From the NCBI GenBank assembly GCA_017560855.1, contig JAFZEB010000074.1, forward strand, positions 1-13,709: a DNA stretch of 13,709 nucleotides, written 5' to 3'. A program made the position numbers and the translations under genes. A model generated the notes under the pieces. It worked only from the letters and a program-made list of their open reading frames with translations, searched no databases and was not told the DNA's origin. This document shows, piece by piece, positions 5,369 to 10,974 of the stretch (its first letter is position 1; every line of letters begins with the position of its first letter). The DNA is from Ruminiclostridium sp. (GTDB taxonomy: Bacteria > Bacillota > Clostridia > Oscillospirales > Oscillospiraceae).

Positions 5369-7420
5369 TTATTCGCTGAACCACTTCCGCAGGAGCAGAC
5401 CCGCTGCGGTGAGCATACCAACCACAGCGATGAGGGCCAGGGCGGTGGGAGTCTGCTCATCCCACAGGGTGCGGGGGGCATCCTCGTCCTCCTCTGCGCC
5501 CAGGGTCTCTGCCTCCATCTCTTCCAGGAAGAGGGTGTCCTCAGAGTCCTCTTCCTCAAAGAAGAAGGGATCTTCCTCGTAGGTGCCATTCTCCAGGAAC
5601 AGATCATTCTCATCATTGGCAGAAATGGCGGAACCGGAAGGCTTGGCTGCCGTGCCCGTACCGGGCTTAACAGTGGTGGTATTCTTATTGGTTGTGGGTT
5701 TCTTGGTGGTAGAAGTACTGGGCTTCTTGGTCGTCGTGGGTTTCTTTGTGGTAGTAGGCTTCTTGGTGGTGGTAGTAGAGACCGTCTTGGCCGTCAGGGT
5801 ATAGGTCCCTGCCTGATTGATGGGGAAGGAGGCCATCTTGGTCTTGCTGTCATAGGTCACCTTGGGGGAGAGCTTGCCGGTCAGGTCCTTACAGGTGAGG
5901 GTCTTGTTCTTGGCCAGGGTGTAGCCCATCTTCACCACAGAGCCCTTCAGGTCGGTGATGACCTTGCCCCCGGCGTTGACCACCACCTGAACGGTGCCGG
6001 TCTTGGGGATGGTCAGGGAGACGGTGATGAGCTCATTGTCCTTCAGCTTCAGGTCGGTCAGCAGCTGGGAGGGGATCTCCAGAGAGCCGCCCTTCATCTC
6101 GAAGAGGACGGTCTTGCCCTTGGCGATCTTCTCGGCCAGACTCTTGCCGGAGAGGGTGATGTAGGTGTCGGTGACGATATCCTTGGGAACCTCTGCCTCC
6201 GGTTCGGGGTCCTTCTCCGGTTCGGGGTCAGGCTTCACTTCGGGCTTGACCTCGGGCTTCTCCCCCAGCTTCAGCTCGGCAGGGATCTTGCCCTCAGCCT
6301 TTTCCGCAATCGTCTTCACATTCTCGGGAATGGTGATGTACAGGGGATCGGTGGTCTTGTCCTTCCCCTCATCCACGTAGTTCAGGCGGAAGGTGTAGGT
6401 CTCCTTGGCGGGGATCTTGGTCAGGTCCAGGATGAGGGCGGCGGGGATCTTCTCGGTCTTCTCCTCTGCCTTTGTCTCCGTCTTGGTCTGGTCCTTGGTC
6501 TCGGTCTGCTTGGTGTCGTCGGCCTTGGCTTCCTCCACCTTCTTCTCTTCGGGCTTCTGGTAGGTGTACCAGCTCTCGTCGCAGGCCGTCCACTTGCCGT
6601 CCTGTTCCATCTCCAGAACAGCCTTGGTGACGGTTTCGCTGTCATAGATCCACTGGAAGGTCAGTTTTCCCTCTTCGGACAAATCGGTGGGGGCCACCAG
6701 CTGGATGCTGTCGGCGGGCATCACGTAGACGGTGTGCTCCACAGTCTTGTCTGCCTCGGCCACTTTGATCCAGTCGGGCTGGTCCTTCAGGGTACCGGTG
6801 ATGGTGGCCTTGCCGGTGACAGAGGTGTCCACCTTGGACACGTCCCAGTCCCACTTCCACTGGTCGGTGGAGAGAACGTAGCCGGTCTTGCCGCTGCTGT
6901 AGCGCAGGTCAGTGGTGGTGATGGTCAGCTCGGCCAGAGGGTCCTTGCTGTCCTTGGCAATGAGGACATCCTTCAGACCGTGGGGCTGGAGGGCCTTGAC
7001 CTCCAGGACCTCCTTGGTCCCCTTTCGGAAGACCGGATAGGTGACCTTGCCGTCAAAGCCCTCAGCCAGGGCCATGGGGGGCACCAGAACGGGAGCGCCG
7101 GAAACTTCATGGAGGCCGGCCTTCTTCAGGCTGGCAGTGTTGACCTCCCACTTCAGGTCGGTCTCATGCTTGCCGCCCTTCTCGTCCACATACTTCCCGG
7201 ACTTGGGCAGGGCACTCTCCTTGAGGGTCTCATTCTTATCCAGCACCAGGACCTGGTCCACATAGGGCCAGAATTCCTGTTCCTTGTCTTCGTACACGCT
7301 CTTCAGGACCACCGGCTCCGGGTTGCCGGTCTTGGGGGCGGTTCCCACCGCCTGGGCCCCTGCGCTGCCCAGCACGGTCAGAGCCAGGGCCAGAGCCATA
7401 CCTCTCTTTAAAATTTCCAT
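5369..7420 (-). CDS. Secreted surface protein with Thr/Lys/Pro stalk and C-terminal membrane anchor
   Basis: 683 aa. The N-terminus MEILKRGMALALALTVLGSAGAQAVG is a Sec signal peptide, cut probably near AQA. Residues ~30-290 and 410-540 look like beta-rich extracellular modules (the latter with repeated Thr/Val strands ending NQAGTYTLTAKTV). Low-complexity linkers separate them: a Lys/Glu/Thr region at ~290-322 and a Pro/Glu region at ~385-410. A tandem TTKKP-type stalk (~543-583), a very acidic stretch (~596-650), one hydrophobic helix (~655-675) and the short basic tail RKWFSE follow. That ending resembles a cell-wall sorting signal, but no LPXTG is visible, so anchoring may be by the membrane helix alone. 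The start has AGGAGG 7 nt upstream. The gene stands alone between two tRNA genes. Adhesin or structural roles are possible; the ligand is unknown. Confidence 0.88.
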   Translation of the reverse strand: MEILKRGMALALALTVLGSAGAQAVGTAPKTGNPEPVVLKSVYEDKEQEFWPYVDQVLVLDKNETLKESALPKSGKYVDEKGGKHETDLKWEVNTASLKKAGLHEVSGAPVLVPPMALAEGFDGKVTYPVFRKGTKEVLEVKALQPHGLKDVLIAKDSKDPLAELTITTTDLRYSSGKTGYVLSTDQWKWDWDVSKVDTSVTGKATITGTLKDQPDWIKVAEADKTVEHTVYVMPADSIQLVAPTDLSEEGKLTFQWIYDSETVTKAVLEMEQDGKWTACDESWYTYQKPEEKKVEEAKADDTKQTETKDQTKTETKAEEKTEKIPAALILDLTKIPAKETYTFRLNYVDEGKDKTTDPLYITIPENVKTIAEKAEGKIPAELKLGEKPEVKPEVKPDPEPEKDPEPEAEVPKDIVTDTYITLSGKSLAEKIAKGKTVLFEMKGGSLEIPSQLLTDLKLKDNELITVSLTIPKTGTVQVVVNAGGKVITDLKGSVVKMGYTLAKNKTLTCKDLTGKLSPKVTYDSKTKMASFPINQAGTYTLTAKTVSTTTTKKPTTTKKPTTTKKPSTSTTKKPTTNKNTTTVKPGTGTAAKPSGSAISANDENDLFLENGTYEEDPFFFEEEDSEDTLFLEEMEAETLGAEEDEDAPRTLWDEQTPTALALIAVVGMLTAAGLLLRKWFSE
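5672..5790 (-). repeat. Tandem TTKKP-coding repeats
   Basis: Within the surface-protein gene, short degenerate repeats encode TTTTKKP, TTTKKP, TTTKKP, STSTTKKP and a final TTNKNTTTVKP. The synonymous drift suggests an old, selected stalk rather than a fresh expansion, though length variation between strains would be expected. Confidence 0.8.
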
Positions 7421-7483
7421 ATGCGTTCCTCCTGTTGGGGAATCAGTCAGGGCGGGCATAGCCACCCACAGTAATCTAATGGT

Positions 7484-7492
7484 ATTATAGCA
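7484..7492 (-). promoter_or_regulatory. Extended -10 promoter of the surface-protein gene
   Basis: TGCTATAAT on the minus strand (TATAAT at 7489-7484) gives a perfect -10 with the extended TG. No good -35 lies at 16-18 bp. The 5' UTR would be about 57 nt. Confidence 0.6.
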
Positions 7493-7549
7493 GAGAATAT
7501 CCTCGCTGCATAGGCTTTTCACAAAATCTTAAGAATTCCAGAAAACAAA

Positions 7550-7575
7550 AAAGGCATCGCCTAAGCGATGCCTTT
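7550..7575 (-). terminator. Terminator of tRNA-Val copy 2, overlapping its CCA end
   Basis: Same 11-bp stem as copy 1 (7550-7560 with 7565-7575), starting at the final A of the CCA. It separates the tRNA from the downstream surface-protein promoter. Confidence 0.85.
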
Positions 7576-7651
7576 GGTGGACGATACAGGACTTGAACCT
7601 GTGACCTCCCGCACGTCAAGCGGATGCTCATACCAGCTGAGCTAATCGTCC
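7575..7651 (-). tRNA. tRNA-Val(GAC), copy 2
   Basis: Same 77-nt sequence as 5169-5245, with anticodon GAC and encoded CCA. It has its own promoter and terminator, so both copies should be expressed independently. Confidence 0.96.
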
Positions 7652-7680
7652 ATTTATCTGTTCCCTGCGGAACGTGTTGT

Positions 7681-7709
7681 ATCATACCTCATATGACCGA
7701 ATTTGTCAA
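7681..7709 (-). promoter_or_regulatory. Promoter of tRNA-Val copy 2
   Basis: TTGACA (7709-7704), a 17-bp spacer, TATGAT (7686-7681) on the minus strand. The spacer differs from that of copy 1, so the promoters have diverged while the tRNAs stayed identical. Confidence 0.88.
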
Positions 7710-7757
7710 CACCTTTTTCGAAAAAATTCAAAATTCCTTTTCCCTGCCCCCCTTCTC

Positions 7758-7786
7758 TTGCCAAAGTCCCCTGCCCCTCCTATAAT
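7758..7786 (+). promoter_or_regulatory. Promoter of the AlbA_2/ATPase-like gene
   Basis: TTGCCA (7758-7763), a 17-bp spacer, TATAAT (7781-7786). Transcription would begin near 7793, giving a short leader of about 27 nt with AGGAGG at 7806-7811. Confidence 0.8.
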
Positions 7787-7819
7787 ATAGTTATGATTAT
7801 TCGGCAGGAGGACTTTCCC

Positions 7820-9202
7820 ATGATCGACCTGAACAACATCATGCGCTACCACGAAAACAACCGCATCGAGGCCAAGAAGGCCGCCGGGGGCTTCCCCACC
7901 AGCCTGTGGGAGACCTACTCTGCCTTTGCCAACACCATCGGCGGCCTGATCCTGCTGGGCGTGGAGGAATCCCGGGATAAGAACTTCACCATCACCGGCG
8001 TCCCCGATGCCCAGGGCTATGCCGAGACCATCCGACAGACCGTGCAGGATCCCGGCCAGGTGAGCGTGAACATCCTCCGTCCGGAAGACGTTGCCATCCA
8101 CACCATCGACGGAAAGGACGTTCTGGTGGTCCACGTGCCCCGGGCAGACCGCCGCCAGCGGCCGGTCTACGTGGGGGATAGCCCCTTCACCGGCTCCTAC
8201 CGCCGGGATGGGGAGGGAGACTACCACTGTTCCCCCGACGAGGTCCGGGCCATGCTCCGGGACCGGGAGGATGCCCCTGCCGACCTGACCGTGCTGGAGG
8301 GCCGTTCCCCGGAGGACCTCTCCCCCGACACCCTCCGTCAGTTCCGGCTGCAAATGGTCATGCGCCAGACCGAGCACCCCTGGAACCAGCTGCCCGACCA
8401 GGACTTTCTGGCCGCCGCCGGTGCCGCAGGTTATGGCAAGGACGGACAGCTCCACCCTACCCTGGCAGGCATTCTCCTCCTGGGCAAGCGGAGCGCCATC
8501 CGGGAGGTCTTCCCCCACTGCAAGATCACCTACGAGGAGACCGACACCGGCTTCACCCTGGCCACCCACCGGCTGGAAAACCCGGAAAACCTCTTTGACT
8601 TCTACCAGGCTGTGGCCCGCCGTCTGGATGCCGCCGCCGCCCTGCTGAGCCAGGATGCGGCCGCCCGACAGGACCTGGCCGCCGCCATGAAGGAAGCCGT
8701 CATGAACGCCATCCTCCATGCCGACTACTTTGCCCCCGGGGGCCTCACCATCTGCCGGACCGACGACACCCTCCAGGTGGAAAACCCCGGTCTGCTTCGT
8801 GTCAACCCCAACCAGGCCAGAGACGGCGGCTCTGCTGACCCCAGAAACCGAACCCTCACCGGCCTGTTCTCTCTGGTCAAGCTGGCCACCGGTCAGGGCC
8901 TAGGCCTGAAGGGGATTTACAAAACCTGGGCCAACCGGGGCTGGAATTCCCCCACCCTGTCCGAGGCCTTCCAGGCGGGCATCACCAGCCTGTCCCTCCC
9001 CCTCCCCCGCCGGACCTTCTCCCAGGAGGAGATGACCCGCCAGCTCATTGCCGAGTATCTCACTGACCAAGTGGCGGACGATGCCAGCGGCATCGCCAAG
9101 GCCCTGGGGCTGACCGTCAAGGAGGTCACTGCCGCCCTGGACCAGCTGCTGGAGAAAGCATTCATCGTAGAAGCCCCCGAGGGCTACCGCCTGCGGGCGT
9201 AA
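7820..9202 (+). CDS. AlbA_2 (Schlafen-like) domain protein with GHKL-type ATP-binding domain, RecG-like regulator family
   Basis: 460 aa, soluble. The N-terminal AlbA_2 domain (residues ~10-130) is shown by IEAKKAAGG, ETYSAFANTIGGLILLGVEES and SYRRDGEGDYHCSPDEVRAML. The C-terminal half has an HATPase_c_4-like region: EAVMNAILHADY near residue 292 (the N-box type motif), VENPG near 320, then RNRTLTGLFSLVK and a Gly-rich QGLGLKGI. A winged-helix-like tail (residues ~405-460) could bind DNA. Proteins of this layout are often annotated as RecG-like or transcriptional regulators; their function is mostly unknown, and AlbA_2 domains recur in defence and mobile contexts. I chose ATG at 7820 (AGGAGG 8 nt upstream); an in-frame ATG at 7793 sits at the predicted transcription start and is unlikely. 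It is a single-gene unit. Confidence 0.88.
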   Translation: MIDLNNIMRYHENNRIEAKKAAGGFPTSLWETYSAFANTIGGLILLGVEESRDKNFTITGVPDAQGYAETIRQTVQDPGQVSVNILRPEDVAIHTIDGKDVLVVHVPRADRRQRPVYVGDSPFTGSYRRDGEGDYHCSPDEVRAMLRDREDAPADLTVLEGRSPEDLSPDTLRQFRLQMVMRQTEHPWNQLPDQDFLAAAGAAGYGKDGQLHPTLAGILLLGKRSAIREVFPHCKITYEETDTGFTLATHRLENPENLFDFYQAVARRLDAAAALLSQDAAARQDLAAAMKEAVMNAILHADYFAPGGLTICRTDDTLQVENPGLLRVNPNQARDGGSADPRNRTLTGLFSLVKLATGQGLGLKGIYKTWANRGWNSPTLSEAFQAGITSLSLPLPRRTFSQEEMTRQLIAEYLTDQVADDASGIAKALGLTVKEVTAALDQLLEKAFIVEAPEGYRLRA

Positions 9203-9224
9203 CGGAAATGCCCTGGCTGTCACC

Positions 9225-9254
9225 TTGACAAACCAGGACACGAGATAGTATAAT
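9225..9254 (+). promoter_or_regulatory. Strong promoter of the antisense RNA
   Basis: TTGACA (9225-9230), an 18-bp spacer, TATAAT (9249-9254): both hexamers are consensus. No credible plus-strand gene follows, so the product is best read as a small RNA starting near 9261. Confidence 0.85.
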
Positions 9255-9262
9255 GGATACAG

Positions 9263-9295
9263 AAAAGGGCACCGTTGCAAGCGGTTAGCCCCTTT
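9263..9295 (-). terminator. Terminator of the small-peptide mRNA
   Basis: On the minus strand AAAGGGGC...ACCG pairs with CGGT...GCCCTTTT (one G-U pair, 2-nt TA bulge, 7-nt loop CTTGCAA). The T-run continues as CTGT. The same sequence forms the 5' hairpin of the antisense RNA on the plus strand. Confidence 0.7.
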
Positions 9296-9320
9296 GTCGA
9301 CACATAAACAAGTTATTTAT

Positions 9321-9362
9321 GTTGACCGTTTGGGTACCAGCCAAGCGGTCAACACGCTTTTA
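9321..9362 (+). terminator. Terminator of the antisense RNA
   Basis: GTTGACCGTTTGG (9321-9333) pairs with CCAAGCGGTCAAC (9341-9353), 13 bp with one wobble and a 7-nt loop GTACCAG, followed by ACACGCTTTTA. The T-tract is offset by 4 nt, so termination may be imperfect. On the minus strand this hairpin contains the stop codon of the small peptide. Confidence 0.65.
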
Positions 9363-9432
9363 TGATAAGTATGCGGGTCAAAATGACCAGACACACCAAA
9401 AATCTCAGGAAATACTTCCAGAAACCTATCAT
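9349..9432 (-). CDS. Small hydrophobic cationic peptide, putative type I toxin
   Basis: 27-aa peptide: MIGFWKYFLRFLVCLVILTR followed by ILIIKAC. Most of it would form one membrane helix, with Lys6, Arg10, Arg20 and Lys25 giving a clear positive charge, like membrane-acting type I toxins. A GGGAGG site lies 9 nt before the ATG but is buried in a hairpin (9440-9461). The message has its own consensus-like promoter (9494-9523) and terminator (9263-9295), and its 3' part is covered by a divergent antisense RNA. A GTG in another frame at 9442 would give a 41-aa soluble peptide, but it lies inside the ribosome binding site. I do not recognise the peptide as Fst, TxpA, BsrG or Hol_Tox. Toxicity is inferred from layout and composition. 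Confidence 0.7.
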   Translation of the reverse strand: MIGFWKYFLRFLVCLVILTRILIIKAC

Positions 9433-9439
9433 AGAGCTT

Positions 9440-9461
9440 CACCTCCCTTCTCAGGGAAGTG
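9440..9461 (-). promoter_or_regulatory. SD-sequestering hairpin of the small-peptide mRNA
   Basis: On the minus strand CACTTCCCT pairs with AGGGAGGTG over a GAGA (GNRA) tetraloop: 9 bp with one G-U. The right arm contains the whole Shine-Dalgarno sequence, so ribosome access should be blocked in the folded message. Confidence 0.75.
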
Positions 9462-9493
9462 GCCAACCACTCTTCTGCAACAGTGCCACCATG

Positions 9494-9523
9494 ATTCTAA
9501 CACAACGGAACATCTTCTGTCAA
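9494..9523 (-). promoter_or_regulatory. Promoter of the small-peptide mRNA
   Basis: TTGACA (9523-9518), an 18-bp spacer, TAGAAT (9499-9494) with an extended -10 TG. The start site would be near 9487, giving a ~55-nt 5' UTR and an mRNA of about 225-235 nt. Confidence 0.8.
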
Positions 9524-9551
9524 ATATCGCCCGACCGTTCTCACACAACAG

Positions 9552-9597
9552 AAACACGCTTGATCTCCCGGCAGACCCGGAGAACAAGCGTGTTTTT
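9552..9597. terminator. Bidirectional terminator between the XRE gene and the small-peptide module
   Basis: AAACACGCTTG (9552-9562) pairs with CAAGCGTGTTT (9585-9595), with further TCTCC/GGAGA pairing inside. T5 follows on the plus strand. The left arm reaches into the stop codon of the minus-strand XRE gene. It should end XRE transcription and any plus-strand readthrough of the antisense RNA. Confidence 0.75.
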
Positions 9598-9928
9598 ATA
9601 GATATTTATCCATAGATCTCTTGGCCGCACCAAGGATATCCTTGAGGACCTTGAGCTGCTCTGCCGAACACCCGTCCAGGATGCTCAGCACATCCTCCAG
9701 GGCTTCTCCCCGGGTGGTTCTGGCGGTCTCAAACAGAAGAGTGTCCGTTCCCACCTCCAGGGCCCCGGCAAGGGCCACCAGCACCGGCAGGCTCAGTTTG
9801 GTGTTGCCGGTCTCAATATGGCTCATGTGGGTGGTGGAGATCCCCACCCGCTCGGCCAGTTCCTCCTGGGACAACTGGTGTGCTTTCCTGTATTTTCGGA
9901 TCCTTTGACCAATCTCATAGTAGTTCAT
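9596..9928 (-). CDS. XRE-family (Cro/CI-type HTH) transcriptional regulator
   Basis: 110 aa. Residues 6-62 form a Cro/CI helix-turn-helix: IGQRIRKYRKAHQLSQEELA then RVGISTTHMSHIETGNTKLS, with the recognition helix THMSHIETG. The C-terminal ~45 residues (ARTTRGEALEDVLSILDGCSAEQLKVLKDILGAA) are helical and probably dimerise. Start at 9928 has GGAG about 7 nt upstream, a modest site. The upstream region contains the perfect inverted repeat ATTCAA-6-TTGAAT at 9949-9966, a likely operator, and the divergent lipoprotein gene starts 125 bp away. Autoregulation and control of the lipoprotein are therefore plausible. No ligand-binding or metalloprotease domain is present. Confidence 0.93.
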   Translation of the reverse strand: MNYYEIGQRIRKYRKAHQLSQEELAERVGISTTHMSHIETGNTKLSLPVLVALAGALEVGTDTLLFETARTTRGEALEDVLSILDGCSAEQLKVLKDILGAAKRSMDKYL

Positions 9929-9948
9929 TCTTCTCCACCGCCCCTGTG

Positions 9949-9966
9949 ATTCAAATACACTTGAAT
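9949..9966. promoter_or_regulatory. Candidate XRE operator
   Basis: ATTCAA-atacac-TTGAAT is a perfect 6-6-6 inverted repeat about 21 bp upstream of the XRE start codon. Its right half overlaps a possible plus-strand -35 (TTGAAT, 9961-9966). Size and place fit an autoregulatory operator. Confidence 0.55.
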
Positions 9967-9989
9967 TATAGGGTCAATTATGCTATCTT
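9961..9989 (+). promoter_or_regulatory. Possible promoter of the lipoprotein gene
   Basis: TTGAAT (9961-9966), a 17-bp spacer and TATCTT (9984-9989) with an extended TGC. Both boxes are imperfect. If used, the RNA would start close to the inverted repeat at 9996-10027. Confidence 0.35.
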
Positions 9990-9995
9990 AAAATT

Positions 9996-10027
9996 AACTG
10001 TATAGGCTATTTGATGTCTATACAGTT
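9996..10027. promoter_or_regulatory. 10-bp inverted repeat in the lipoprotein leader
   Basis: AACTGTATAG (9996-10005) and CTATACAGTT (10018-10027) are perfectly complementary, with a 12-nt spacer. This could be a second operator or a 5' RNA hairpin. It ends 11 nt before the ribosome binding site at 10039-10044. Confidence 0.55.
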
Positions 10028-10052
10028 TATACCAAATCAGGAGGATGATACT

Positions 10053-10907
10053 ATGAAACGAAAAACTCTCGCTCTGCTCCTGGCCGCCCTAATGGCTCTG
10101 TCTCTGACCGCCTGCGGCGACTCCAGTGAAACCCCGGCCGAGGAATCCACGGAACCTGTCTCCGCAGAAAATGATGTGGTGAAGATCGACGGTATCTGCG
10201 TGGACGACTCTTACCAGGATAATGACGGCAGCCCTCTGCGTCTGGTCTATCTGTTTTCCACTGTGAATGCAGGTGACACCAATCTGCAGCTGGCCAGCAC
10301 CTCCACCCAGATGACCATCGGAGATGCCAACACCTACTCTGCAGAGCACATCCCCTATGCTGCCGAATTTGCACCGAACTACTATTACAGTTCCTATCTG
10401 GAAGATGTCTATGTTGGCTCCACCTTACAGGTGGTCAGCACCTTCAAGGTCCCCGAAGGTGACCTTACTGCAGGAAAGGCCATCACCCTGAGCAACAGCA
10501 ACGTCCCCGAACTGGCAGAGCTGACCCTCTCCACCGATGACATCCAGCACTTTAACAACGTCGAAGAACTCTGCGCCGCCATGGACCCTGAGGGCTATGC
10601 AGAGGAACTGGACAAGCGCAGCCCCGCCGATGAGGAGACCACCGCTCTTGCCAAGGGCTACCTGAACGGCTACTACTGGAGCTTCTACGTAAACAACACC
10701 AGCTATGAGATCGAATTCTACTCTGGCGACACCTTCGAGGTGAGAACCAGCCTGGGCACCTCCAATGGCGGTTCCTACACCGTGGATAAGGGCTATATCA
10801 CCTGTACCTATCCCAATGTCGACCAGCCCATCCGAATCCCCTACACCTTCGAAAATAACGACATTGACCTGGATACCACCTATGCCTTTGATGTAAAGGA
10901 ACACTAA
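10053..10907 (+). CDS. Secreted lipoprotein with lipocalin-like C-terminal domain
   Basis: 284 aa. MKRKTLALLLAALMALSLTAC is a lipoprotein signal peptide; lipobox LTAC puts the lipidated Cys at 21, followed by a Ser/Glu-rich spacer. Residues ~40-155 form a beta-rich domain (VKIDGICVDD, LRLVYLFSTVN, STLQVVSTFKVPEG). The C-terminal ~70 residues (LNGYYWSFYVNNTSYEIEFY, then GGSYTVDKGYITCTY) have the strand pattern of small lipocalin-like domains. The ATG at 10053 has AGGAGG 8 nt upstream; the frame extends to 10011 but without a usable site. It would sit on the outer face of the membrane. The gene is divergent from an XRE regulator and followed by a strong terminator and another lipoprotein gene. 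Function unknown. Confidence 0.88.
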   Translation: MKRKTLALLLAALMALSLTACGDSSETPAEESTEPVSAENDVVKIDGICVDDSYQDNDGSPLRLVYLFSTVNAGDTNLQLASTSTQMTIGDANTYSAEHIPYAAEFAPNYYYSSYLEDVYVGSTLQVVSTFKVPEGDLTAGKAITLSNSNVPELAELTLSTDDIQHFNNVEELCAAMDPEGYAEELDKRSPADEETTALAKGYLNGYYWSFYVNNTSYEIEFYSGDTFEVRTSLGTSNGGSYTVDKGYITCTYPNVDQPIRIPYTFENNDIDLDTTYAFDVKEH

Positions 10908-10914
10908 ATTTGAT

Positions 10915-10948
10915 AAAACGGAGCAAGTCCCTGCTTGCTCCGTTTTTC
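10915..10948 (+). terminator. Strong terminator between the two lipoprotein genes
   Basis: AAAACGGAGCAAG (10915-10927) pairs perfectly with CTTGCTCCGTTTT (10934-10946), with a 6-nt loop and five T. The next gene's ribosome binding site begins only 13 nt later. Confidence 0.92.
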
Positions 10949-10974
10949 TATCTTACTATCAGGAGGTGACCGCC

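Larger units (their letters stand above)
7543..7655. repeat. 113-bp direct repeat, copy 2 (tRNA-Val and terminator)
   Basis: Identical by eye to 5137-5249 and in the same orientation. Together they bracket the surface-protein gene. Confidence 0.9.
9261..9362 (+). ncRNA. Predicted antisense RNA (antitoxin-like), about 100 nt
   Basis: Inferred from the consensus promoter at 9225-9254 and a terminator hairpin at 9321-9353. The RNA would open with a hairpin (GGGC-ACCG-loop-CGGT-TA-GCCC, ~9263-9295), may form a middle hairpin (ACATAAA/TTTATGT, 9302-9322) and end in the 13-bp terminator stem. It is fully complementary to the stop codon, last few codons and 3' UTR of the minus-strand peptide message. 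It does not reach that message's ribosome binding site, so it would act through duplex formation and decay, as RatA or SR4 do in Bacillus. No coding potential of note. Expression is not shown by sequence alone. Confidence 0.7.

Noticed and set aside
5252..7411. Plus-strand open frame of 719 codons opposite the surface-protein gene
   Set aside because: Leu/Gly-rich shadow with no ribosome binding site. It starts inside the tRNA promoter region and crosses the terminator.
5137..7655. tRNA genes as attachment sites of an integrated element
   Set aside because: Both repeats are complete tRNA genes with their own promoters, and the DNA between them has no integrase or mobility gene.
7703..7819. 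N-terminal extension of the AlbA_2 protein
   Set aside because: It would be translated from upstream of and across the promoter at 7758-7786. AGGAGG supports the start at 7820.
9319..9442. 41-codon GTG frame on the minus strand in the same message
   Set aside because: The GTG lies inside the Shine-Dalgarno sequence and the product is not membrane-like. The ATG at 9432 has the proper spacing.
9319..9615. Plus-strand 98-codon and 79-codon frames across the antisense region
   Set aside because: No ribosome binding site and no domain pattern. They run through a terminator into the XRE stop codon, and the minus-strand small ORF has far better signals.
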